NCBI GenBank assembly: GCA_015658765.1
Contig: DQOE01000344.1
Coordinates: 1-5,452, forward strand
DNA from: Verrucomicrobiota bacterium
Lineage (GTDB): Bacteria; Verrucomicrobiota; Verrucomicrobiia; Limisphaerales; UBA1096
Direction of reading: 5' to 3'
DNA length: 5,452 bases
Both the position numbers and the translations under genes were made by a program. A model generated the notes under the pieces. That model was given only the letters and a program-made list of their open reading frames with translations, was not told the DNA's origin and did not search any database. How positions within the stretch are numbered: position 1 is the first letter of the stretch; every line of letters begins with the position of its first letter. Of this stretch, positions 1-5,452 are shown piece by piece.

Positions 1-9
1 ACGAGCCAA

Positions 10-25
10 AGCCAAAAGTTTGGCT
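10..25. repeat. short perfect inverted repeat upstream of the terminator
   Basis: The arms AGCCAAA and TTTGGCT are perfectly complementary and separated by two bases. The repeat lies just before the strong terminator hairpin and overlaps two closely spaced TAA triplets (25-27 and 31-33, same frame) that could end an upstream gene. It could be a weak pause hairpin or a small protein-binding palindrome. The sequence alone does not decide, and the short AT-rich arms could be chance. Confidence 0.3.
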
Positions 26-31
26 AAATTT

Positions 32-68
32 AACCGGCGGCCCTTTACGGGGCCGGCGGTTTTCTTTT
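32..68 (+). terminator. Rho-independent terminator of an upstream + strand unit
   Basis: A 12-base left arm (32-43) pairs with a right arm (50-61) with one G-G mismatch at 37/56, giving 11 pairs around the 6-base loop TTTACG. The stem is almost all G-C and is followed at once by a T-rich tail (TTTCTTTT, ending at 68). This is the classical intrinsic terminator layout for transcription entering from the left edge. The other side of the stem has no T-run in the right place, so it should work mainly in the + direction. It insulates the transporter operon from whatever lies upstream. Confidence 0.8.
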
Positions 69-162
69 GGCGCTTGGCGGGAGAATTGCCTTTGTTTCCG
101 CCGGGTTTTTCTACAGACTCCGCGCGTTCTCTGGCCAGCCAAGCGCAACCCTAACCTGAACC
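69..162 (+). promoter_or_regulatory. leader and probable promoter region of the transporter operon
   Basis: These 94 bases lie between the upstream terminator and the first ATG, so the operon promoter should be here or in the terminator tail. The best guess is TTGCCT (86-91) as a -35 element with a poor -10 match (TCTACA, 110-115) at 18-base spacing. The match is weak and the true sigma factor may differ. Directly before the ATG the sequence reads TAACCTGAACC, with no purine-rich ribosome binding site. A copy of the TGGCCA hexamer (132-137) also lies here. No riboswitch or other structured leader was recognised. Confidence 0.3.
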
Positions 163-1947
163 ATGAGCGATCCGAACGACTCTCTCGCCGCCGAAAAAAC
201 CCTCCTCGCGGAGGCCAGCCAAAAACCGCTTCCCGCCCGTATGGGCACTTACGCCAAGTTGTCCGGGCCCGGCTGGCTGCAGGGCGCGATCACGCTCGGT
301 GGTGGTTCGCTCGCTGGCAGCCTTTACATCGGGGTGATTGGTGGCTACGAGCTGCTCTGGCTCCAACCGCTGATGATGATTTTCGGCGTGCTGATGCTCT
401 CGGTCATCGGCTACGTCACGCTCTCCACCGGCGAGAAACCGTTTCGCGCGATCAACAAACACATCAACCCGGTGCTCGGCTGGGGCTGGCTCATCGCCGC
501 GATGCTGGCCAACCTCGTGTGGGCCATGCCGCAGTTCTCGCTCGGCACGGCGGCCATTCAGCAAAACTTCGGCATTCTCGACGACGACAACGGCAAGTAC
601 TGGTGCGCGCTGCTGCTCTTTGTCATCGGTGCGGCGGTGGTGTGGTCGTACGACAGCGGTAATAAAGGGGTGAAGGTCTTCGAGATTATTCTGAAAATCA
701 TGGTGGCCATCGTGGTGGTGAGTTTCTTCGGCGTCGTCGTGGCGATGTCCGGCAGCCTCGATTGGGGGGCGATTTTCACCGGCTTCATTCCAAATTTCAG
801 CCTGCTCTCCGAGCCGGCGTCCAAGTTCACGGAAATTATCAAGGAATCGAGCGACCCGGGCTACTGGAACGATGTCATCCTCAGTTCGCAGCGCGATCGA
901 ATGGTCACTGCCGCCGCCACCGCTGTGGGCATCAATATGACCTTCCTGTTGCCGTACTCGATGCTGCGCAAGGGCTGGGGCAGGGCACACCGAGGCTTGG
1001 CCACCTTTGATCTTTCGCTTGGCTTGTTCCTCCCGTTTTTCCTCGCGACGACCTGCGTGGTGATCGCTTCCGCCAGCCAGTTCCACGGGAAATACGACGA
1101 AGGACTGCTCGATGCCGGCAAAACCACCGAGCTATCGAGCAGCTTAAAGGGTAAATACCGGAAAAACATCACTCCAAGAGTGGCTGAGTTTACGGAAGAA
1201 GGTGAGTTGAAAACTGCTGAGGAGAGCCAAAAGACACACGATGAAACAATTTCAGAAGAAAAGAAGGGCCTTTCAAAAGAGGAATGGAAGAACAAACTAC
1301 AGGGGAATCCTCACTTGGCCAAGCTGGGGCCTTGGTTTGGTTTGATTAATGACAAGGTGCCGGAAGTGGATCGAAAAATTGCCGCCATGCTAATTAGCCG
1401 TGATGCCTTTCAACTGGCCGATTCGCTGGAAAATCTCACCGACAAAAAGGCTGTGTCTCAAACGGTCTTTGGCATTGGGGTAATTGGTATGGCGGTCTCG
1501 ACCATCATCATTTTGATGCTGATCAACGGCTTCACCGTCACCGAGATGCTCGGGGCCGAGATCGGCGGCATGAAACACCGGATCGGCTCCATCCTGCCCG
1601 GCATCACTGGCGCGCTTGGCTTCCTGTTTTTGTGGGATAACGCAGATGCACACTTTTGGCTGGCCGTGCCGACGAGTGTGTTTGGCATGGTGCTGTTGCC
1701 AATCGCCTACATCACCTTTTTCCTGATGATCAACAGCAAGAGCCTCATGGGAGATGCACTGCCGCAGGGAAACAAACGCATCGCGCTGAATATCGCAATG
1801 CTCGTGGCACTGGTTGCCGCCACCATCGGTGCCGGCTGGTCGATTTGGAGCAAGGTGCAGTGGGCTGGCGTGACTGCGGTGGGCGTGTTTATTCTTGCGG
1901 CAGTAGTCGCTCATTTCCTTCGGTCTGGCCGATCGACGGAAAAGTAA
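163..1947 (+). CDS. divergent Nramp-like (APC/LeuT-fold) membrane transporter
   Basis: This is a 594-residue polytopic inner-membrane protein. About 12 hydrophobic segments can be read, near residues 36-58, 62-85, 103-128, 145-165, 170-195, 247-268, 278-304, 428-455, 470-490, 495-522, 535-556 and 562-582. The start of helix 1 (GPGW at 35-38, then residues 39-52) follows the Nramp pattern, but the metal-binding DPGN is replaced by GGGS at 46-49. The helix 6 MPH signature becomes MTF at 259-261 within INMTFLLPYSML. Proteins of this look are annotated as Nramp or divalent metal transporters in Planctomycetes and Verrucomicrobia. With both coordinating signatures changed, the substrate is unknown and may not be Mn or Fe. 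A hydrophilic stretch of about 120 residues (306-426) separates helices 7 and 8, and much of it is encoded by AT-richer DNA. With a cytoplasmic N-terminus this loop would face the periplasm. The ATG at 163 was chosen because it gives a normal charged N-terminal tail; M27 is a less likely alternative. First gene of a three-gene unit. Confidence 0.8.
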   Translation: MSDPNDSLAAEKTLLAEASQKPLPARMGTYAKLSGPGWLQGAITLGGGSLAGSLYIGVIGGYELLWLQPLMMIFGVLMLSVIGYVTLSTGEKPFRAINKHINPVLGWGWLIAAMLANLVWAMPQFSLGTAAIQQNFGILDDDNGKYWCALLLFVIGAAVVWSYDSGNKGVKVFEIILKIMVAIVVVSFFGVVVAMSGSLDWGAIFTGFIPNFSLLSEPASKFTEIIKESSDPGYWNDVILSSQRDRMVTAAATAVGINMTFLLPYSMLRKGWGRAHRGLATFDLSLGLFLPFFLATTCVVIASASQFHGKYDEGLLDAGKTTELSSSLKGKYRKNITPRVAEFTEEGELKTAEESQKTHDETISEEKKGLSKEEWKNKLQGNPHLAKLGPWFGLINDKVPEVDRKIAAMLISRDAFQLADSLENLTDKKAVSQTVFGIGVIGMAVSTIIILMLINGFTVTEMLGAEIGGMKHRIGSILPGITGALGFLFLWDNADAHFWLAVPTSVFGMVLLPIAYITFFLMINSKSLMGDALPQGNKRIALNIAMLVALVAATIGAGWSIWSKVQWAGVTAVGVFILAAVVAHFLRSGRSTEK

Positions 1948-1951
1948 GCCG

Positions 1952-2812
1952 ATGGGGCTGCTGGATATTTTTGGTGATAAAAATCCCGAGCCGGGGGAGT
2001 CCGGACATTTTGGGGATTACGACCTGCAGGAAGTCGTCAACAGCGGCGGCATGGCCGACATCTGGTTGGCGACCGATCCCGACAAACACCCCGTCGCCGT
2101 GCGCCGTCTGCACCCCGAGTTGCGCAGGGATTCCAAGGCCAGGAAACGTTTCGTCCGTGGCTGCGAGATTCTCGCCAAAGTTTGCGACCACAAATTCATC
2201 GTCAGTTACATCGAGCACGGCAAAATCAAGGGCGACCATTTTCTTGCGATGGAATATTGCGAGTTCCCGAATCTCAAGATTCTCATTTCACGCTCCGACA
2301 CTGTGCTCGAGAAGTTCGTCGGCAACATCCTGATCGACGTCGCCGAGGCGCTCGAGCACGTGCACAACTGCGGCTACCTGCACTACGACTTCAAGCCGGA
2401 GAACATCCTCGTCAGCCGCAACGGCAACGTCCGATTGTGCGACTTCGACCTCTCCCGCCCCATCCCCGGGAAGCCGACCAAGATGCCGGACAACCCCGGC
2501 ACGCCGGTTTACATGGCGCCGGAGCAGTTGCGCGGGCGCGAGATCGATCAGCGCGTGGATATCTTCGCCTTCGGCGTGACCATGTACGAGACGCTGACCG
2601 GCCAGAAGCCGTTCAACGGCGACACGAGCCGCGAGGTGTTGCTGGCGCAGAAGAACCGCGACTCCCATTTCGCCGCGCCGCGAGACCTGAATCCCTCCAT
2701 CCCGGCAGCCGTCGAGCGCATCATCCTGCAGTGCATCGAGTTCGATGCCGACAAACGATACCCGCACATCAGCTATCTCGTCGCCGGGCTCCGCAAGGCC
2801 CTTTACGTTTAA
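1952..2812 (+). CDS. Ser/Thr protein kinase-fold protein, degenerate (possible pseudokinase)
   Basis: The 286-residue protein is almost only a bacterial Hanks-type kinase domain (about residues 23-284). It has no membrane helix or extra sensor domain, so it should be cytosolic. The fold markers are clear: glycine loop SGGMADIW (31-38), catalytic loop DFKPEN (146-151) with Asp146, Lys148 and Asn151, metal-binding Asp164, GT at 183-184, APE at 189-191, and helix F DIFAFG (203-208). Several signature residues differ. The beta-3 VAIK lysine is Arg51, its helix C glutamate partner position is Gly70 (Glu72 lies two residues on), HRD reads HYD (Tyr145), and DFG reads DFD (Asp166). The catalytic base and metal ligands remain, so weak or atypical activity is possible. 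The alternative is an ATP-binding or scaffolding pseudokinase. It starts 4 bases after the transporter stop with no clear ribosome site, suggesting translational coupling. The transporter or the next membrane protein is the natural candidate partner. Confidence 0.88.
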   Translation: MGLLDIFGDKNPEPGESGHFGDYDLQEVVNSGGMADIWLATDPDKHPVAVRRLHPELRRDSKARKRFVRGCEILAKVCDHKFIVSYIEHGKIKGDHFLAMEYCEFPNLKILISRSDTVLEKFVGNILIDVAEALEHVHNCGYLHYDFKPENILVSRNGNVRLCDFDLSRPIPGKPTKMPDNPGTPVYMAPEQLRGREIDQRVDIFAFGVTMYETLTGQKPFNGDTSREVLLAQKNRDSHFAAPRDLNPSIPAAVERIILQCIEFDADKRYPHISYLVAGLRKALYV

Positions 2813-2821
2813 CCCAATCTC

Positions 2822-3289
2822 ATGCCCTACAAAATAATCGGATCAGACTCACGGGAATACGGCCCGGTGGATATCGACGAAATCCGCGAATGGATCGACG
2901 AGGGCCGAGCCGATGCCAACACGCTGGTTTGTGAGGTGGATGGCAGCCAGTGGATCAAGCTTCGGGATCTGCCTGAGGTTGCGGGCGCACTTCCCAGGAC
3001 GGCAGCCGCCCGGCCAAGGGGCACGCTCCAAATCAACTACCTCGTCCCGGCGATTCTCTGCACCCTCTTTTGCTGTCTGCCGTTTGGCATTGCCGGAATC
3101 CTGTTTGCCGTCCAGGCCAACTCCAAGGTGCAACAGGGCGACATCGACGGCGCAGCGGCCGCTGCGTCCAAGGCCAAGCTGATGTGCCTCCTGAGTTTCG
3201 TGCTGGGCTTGATCAGCCTCATCTGGTTTTTCAGCAGCGGCGAGTTCAACCGGATACTGCAAGAGATGCAGGAAACGATGCCGCGCTGA
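2822..3289 (+). CDS. GYF_2 domain plus CD225/dispanin-like two-helix membrane protein
   Basis: This 155-residue protein has two parts. Residues 2-56 match the bacterial GYF_2 (DUF4339) pattern: an opening strand, EYGPV near 13-17, a helix EIREWIDEGR near 20-29, then TLV and SQWIKLRDLPE to about residue 53. GYF domains in general bind proline-rich peptides; the GYF_2 ligand is not known. After a short Pro/Arg/Ala linker, residues 72-141 look like the CD225/dispanin fold: NYLVPAI opening helix 1 (about 74-95) with CCLPFG at 84-89, a polar loop NSKVQQGDIDGAAAAASKAK, and helix 2 (about 120-141). The tail is short and charged. The layout predicts a cytosolic GYF domain anchored to the inner membrane. 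The gene starts 9 bases after the kinase stop without a recognisable ribosome site and is the last gene of the unit. It may be an adaptor for the transporter or kinase, which is inference only. Confidence 0.85.
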   Translation: MPYKIIGSDSREYGPVDIDEIREWIDEGRADANTLVCEVDGSQWIKLRDLPEVAGALPRTAAARPRGTLQINYLVPAILCTLFCCLPFGIAGILFAVQANSKVQQGDIDGAAAAASKAKLMCLLSFVLGLISLIWFFSSGEFNRILQEMQETMPR

Positions 3290-3296
3290 TCGCGGC
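3280..3296. terminator. small hairpin across the two convergent stop codons
   Basis: GCCGCG (3280-3285) and CGCGGC (3291-3296) are perfect inverted repeats around the 5-base loop CTGAT. The loop holds the TGA of the + strand gene, and the right arm ends on the last base of the coaB stop codon. It is the only obvious structure between the two convergent units and could act weakly in both directions. There is no proper T-run on either side and the stem is only 6 pairs, so termination here is uncertain. Confidence 0.25.
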
Positions 3297-3949
3297 TACT
3301 TGGCCAAGCCGGCCAGCTTGTTGAACAACTCCGCTTTATCAGCCAAGTGCTCCGCTGGGTGATCGTTCGACAGCCAACCGAAACCGTTGCCATAAGCGGG
3401 ACCGTTGACGACGCAGCCGTTGGTTTGGTTTTCGACGATCTGCGTTTGCCCCTGGCCAAGCGCCGAGTCGCGGTCGCCATCGACCTCGTACTTCCAGCCC
3501 AGCAAAAGTGCTTCCGCAAACCACTCGCGCAGGCTGGCGATGATCTTCTGCGTCGGCTTGAGTTCGAGCAGCAGGTCGCCATCGCGGGTGCTGAGTTTGC
3601 GCGCGTTCAGCGGCTTGAGTTGGCCGTCGTCGGCCCGTCGAAAAATCTGGCCAACGGCAAAGTCACTCACGGCGGCAGCGTGAAATACCGCGCCCGCGCC
3701 TGGCTCCGCCCTGGCCAAGTGCTCCAGTTTTTCAGCCAAGTCTTCTGTGGTTGTAAATTGTTGCAAACCAACGCCTTCAGGCATATCTGTGTGGGTGGCC
3801 GCGCGGCCGCGCAGCAGTGTCACCTCGTGGCCGTCGTCGGCCAGGTGCTTGGCCAGGCCGGTGCCAAGTTGGCCGGTCGAGTGGTTGGTCAACCGGCGAA
3901 CCTGGTCGATTGGCTCGTAGGTCGGGCCGGCGGTGACAATGCAGTGCAT
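3296..3949 (-). CDS. coaB: phosphopantothenate-cysteine ligase (stand-alone CoaB)
   Basis: CoaB joins 4'-phosphopantothenate and cysteine, using a nucleotide triphosphate, to give phosphopantothenoylcysteine in coenzyme A synthesis in the cytosol. The 217 residues equal the CoaB half of the usual fused Dfp/CoaBC protein. The opening VTAGPTYEPIDQVRRLTNHSTGQLG (residues 5-29, given here in part) is the nucleotide-binding start of the family, with Asn22 in the NHS/TG segment. AAAVSDF (91-97) is the conserved AAVaDF motif. Lys118 and the PTQKI segment (132-136) fit the substrate-side lysine region, and GWKYE (151-155) and VVNG (180-183) fit the later conserved strands. No decarboxylase (CoaC) flavoprotein domain precedes it, so coaC must be elsewhere. 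ATG 3949 is the only start possible, because the in-frame codons back to the upstream TAA include no start codon. It lies 30 bases after the YyaL-type gene and is probably cotranscribed. Confidence 0.88.
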   Translation of the reverse strand: MHCIVTAGPTYEPIDQVRRLTNHSTGQLGTGLAKHLADDGHEVTLLRGRAATHTDMPEGVGLQQFTTTEDLAEKLEHLARAEPGAGAVFHAAAVSDFAVGQIFRRADDGQLKPLNARKLSTRDGDLLLELKPTQKIIASLREWFAEALLLGWKYEVDGDRDSALGQGQTQIVENQTNGCVVNGPAYGNGFGWLSNDHPAEHLADKAELFNKLAGLAK

Positions 3950-3958
3950 GGGGCTTGT

Positions 3959-3972
3959 CGCTTGGCCAAGCG
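3959..3972. repeat. 14-bp perfect palindrome between the YyaL-type gene and coaB
   Basis: CGCTTGGCCAAGCG is its own reverse complement and fills about half of the 30-base gap between the two - strand genes, ending ten bases before the coaB ATG. Its inner decamer CTTGGCCAAG recurs exactly at 1314-1323 and 3299-3308. It could be an operator, a small mRNA hairpin masking the coaB start, or one copy of a genome-wide iterated palindrome. The sequence cannot tell these apart. Confidence 0.45.
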
Positions 3973-3979
3973 TCGTCGG

Positions 3980-5452
3980 TTACGGTAGCGTTTTCGAGGC
4001 CATCATCTCGCGCAGCTTGAGTGAGTCGCTCGTCGGCGGTTGGCAGGCGGTGCCTGTGCAGAGGTACACGGCTGACACTTTTTCCTCCGGCAGCGTCTTG
4101 GCGAATTCCTCCACCGGCCCGGCGACGCCGAGCACGACTTTGTTGGGTTGATATGCGGCATGCGCGGCGGCGATGAGGTCGCGCGCCCCGGCGGACTTGG
4201 GGTCGCCGGTGATCACGGCGCGGCGCGGCTCGTGCACGAGGAAGTCGAGCGCCTGCAAAAGGTACGGCACGGCGCTTGGGCCGTTGGTCATGTTGTCGCT
4301 GAAGAGCAGCAGCGACTTTTCGGCCATGTCGGTGAACTCCTTTTGGTCGGTGATTTTCCCGAGCCGAAGCAGCGCGAGCGCGGCGACCGAGTTGCCGGAG
4401 GGCACTGCGCCGTCGTAGTCCTCCTTCACCTTCAGGATGAGGTTTTTGGTGTGGACGCTCTGCCAAAAGCCGCCGTTGACCTCGTCGTAAAACTTGGCCT
4501 TCATCGTGCCGGCGAGGTCGATGGCAAACTGCAGATGTTTCGGCTCGAGCGTGGTCTCGTACAGGTGTAGCACGCCGTCGATCAGGAAGGCGTAGGCGTC
4601 GAGCAACTGCACGTCGTCGCGTTTGCCCTCGCGCCAGCGATGGTAGAGCGTCTTGCTTTCGGCGTCCCACAGTTCGCGCCGCAAAAAGGCGAGGTTCGCC
4701 TCGGCGGCTTCGAGGTATTTCGGCTCGCCAAGGATGACTGCGGCGCGGGCGGTCGCGCCGAGCATGAGGCCGTTCCATGAGGAGAGTATCTTGTCGTCGA
4801 GATGCGGCCGCACGCGCTTGGCCCGGACGTCGAACATTTTTTGAGTGGCCGAGTCGAGCAGCTTGCGCTCGTCGCCGCTGAGCTTGGGATCGACGATGCT
4901 GAGGACGTTCTGGCCCTTGAGCGGATCGGGGTCGCTGTGATCCTCGAAATTCCCGTGGGCCGTGATGCCGTAGCGGCGCTTGGCCAGGGCGAACTCGTCC
5001 GGCGTGAGCAGTGACTTCAGTTCGGCCTCGGTCCAGCAGTAGAATTTGCCCTCCTTGCCCTCGCTGTCGGCGTCCTCGGCGGAGTAGAAGCCGCCGCCCT
5101 CATGGAGCATATCACGAAGGATGTAGCGGAGAATGTCGCGGGCGACGTCGGCGTGCTTTTTCTCGCCGCTGATGAGGTGGGCGTCGAGGTAGAGGTGGAG
5201 CAGTTGCGCGTTGTCGTAGAGCATTTTCTCGAAGTGCGGCACGAGCCATTTCTCATCGACCGAGTATCGCGCGAAGCCGCCGCCGATCTGGTCGTACATG
5301 CCGCCGGCCGCCATTTGGTCGCACGTGTGCAGCACCATGCGTATGCCATCCTGGTCGCCGGTGCGGTGGGCGTGGCGCAGCAGCATCAGCGGCAGGCTGG
5401 GCCGGGGGAACTTGGGCGCGTTGCCGAAGCCGCCGAAGCGCGGGTCGTATTG
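3980..5452 (-). CDS. YyaL/SPATA20-type thioredoxin-domain protein (COG1331), 5' end beyond window
   Basis: The reading frame stays open through the right edge, giving 490 visible residues of a family usually near 680-700. The first visible residues, DPRFGGFGNAPKFP, are the usual junction after the N-terminal thioredoxin-like (DUF255) domain, so that domain lies outside the window and the internal ATG at 5386 is not the true start. The visible part is the (alpha/alpha)6-barrel-like region. Landmarks, numbered from the first visible residue, are GGMYDQIGGGFARYSVDE (50-67), PHFEKMLYDN (72-81), SAEDADSEG (124-132), then KILSSWNGLM, AYAFLIDGVLHLYE, NGGFW and AVPSGNSVAALALLRLG, and a C-terminal CTGTACQPP with Cys465 and Cys470. 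The family resembles sugar epimerase/glycosidase barrels, but its biochemical role is not settled. It ends in TAA, 30 bases and in the same frame before coaB. Confidence 0.9.
   Translation of the reverse strand, partial: QYDPRFGGFGNAPKFPRPSLPLMLLRHAHRTGDQDGIRMVLHTCDQMAAGGMYDQIGGGFARYSVDEKWLVPHFEKMLYDNAQLLHLYLDAHLISGEKKHADVARDILRYILRDMLHEGGGFYSAEDADSEGKEGKFYCWTEAELKSLLTPDEFALAKRRYGITAHGNFEDHSDPDPLKGQNVLSIVDPKLSGDERKLLDSATQKMFDVRAKRVRPHLDDKILSSWNGLMLGATARAAVILGEPKYLEAAEANLAFLRRELWDAESKTLYHRWREGKRDDVQLLDAYAFLIDGVLHLYETTLEPKHLQFAIDLAGTMKAKFYDEVNGGFWQSVHTKNLILKVKEDYDGAVPSGNSVAALALLRLGKITDQKEFTDMAEKSLLLFSDNMTNGPSAVPYLLQALDFLVHEPRRAVITGDPKSAGARDLIAAAHAAYQPNKVVLGVAGPVEEFAKTLPEEKVSAVYLCTGTACQPPTSDSLKLREMMASKTLP

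Noticed and set aside
1..27. Possible last eight codons of an upstream + strand gene ending in TAA at 25-27, with another in-frame TAA at 31-33
   Set aside because: The terminator directly after makes this plausible, but eight residues cannot be assigned to a gene or even confirmed as the coding frame.
151..1086. 311-codon open frame on the - strand opposite the transporter
   Set aside because: It is rich in His, Arg, Glu and Gln, has no recognisable domain, and is the mirror of a clear membrane protein in GC-rich DNA. It is a shadow frame.
1130..1440. The AT-richer transporter segment as a mobile element or a frameshift
   Set aside because: The frame stays open through it and helices resume in frame. 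No flanking repeats or transposase-like sequence were seen.
2182..2934. 250-codon + strand frame overlapping the kinase and the GYF-CD225 gene
   Set aside because: It is an Arg/His/Pro-rich out-of-frame reading of the kinase, with no independent signal.
3347..3988. 213-codon + strand frame opposite coaB
   Set aside because: It lies antisense to a well-recognised coaB and shows no family features; GC-rich composition explains the length.
3777..4778. 333-codon - strand frame overlapping the YyaL-type gene
   Set aside because: It is an Arg/Pro/Ala-rich translation in a shifted frame of a gene whose family motifs are all in the other frame. It carries no motif of its own.
5384..5386. Internal ATG as start of the YyaL-type gene
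   Set aside because: The frame continues to the window edge with conserved family residues (DPRFGGFGNAPKFP), so the gene is cut by the window and starts outside it.

Overview
The window looks like ordinary chromosome from a GC-rich (roughly 60% by eye) bacterium of the PVC group, most likely Verrucomicrobiota. The reasons are the type of Nramp-like transporter, the 'HYD...DFD' style of the kinase, the stand-alone CoaB with a WKYE motif, and the absence of clear Shine-Dalgarno sequences. The assignment comes from recognising families by eye, not from a search. There is no RNA gene, CRISPR array, insertion sequence or phage gene, and no gene-free stretch over 300 bases.

Layout. Bases 1-162 hold the end of an upstream unit, a strong hairpin-plus-T-tract terminator at 32-68, and the leader of the first gene. 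Bases 163-3289 (+ strand) form a tight three-gene unit with gaps of 4 and 9 bases: a 594-residue Nramp-like membrane transporter whose metal-binding signatures are both replaced, a 286-residue Ser/Thr kinase-fold protein with several catalytic signature residues substituted, and a 155-residue protein joining a GYF_2 domain to a CD225/dispanin-like two-helix membrane domain. Bases 3296-5452 (- strand) hold a second unit: a YyaL/SPATA20-type protein (COG1331; start beyond the right edge) followed after 30 bases by coaB, which makes phosphopantothenoylcysteine for coenzyme A. The two units converge, leaving only 6 bases between their stop codons.

How the genes may work together. The + strand unit reads as a transporter packaged with a cytosolic kinase-like regulator and a small membrane adaptor. 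A plausible but untested reading is that the kinase-like protein senses or modifies something and the GYF domain brings partners to the membrane beside the transporter. This is the least familiar part of the window. The coaB and YyaL-type genes are housekeeping or conserved genes with no evident link to it.

A 10-bp palindrome, CTTGGCCAAG, occurs exactly three times. Its 6-base core TGGCCA occurs 12 times, with a cluster in and next to coaB. The known features do not explain this.
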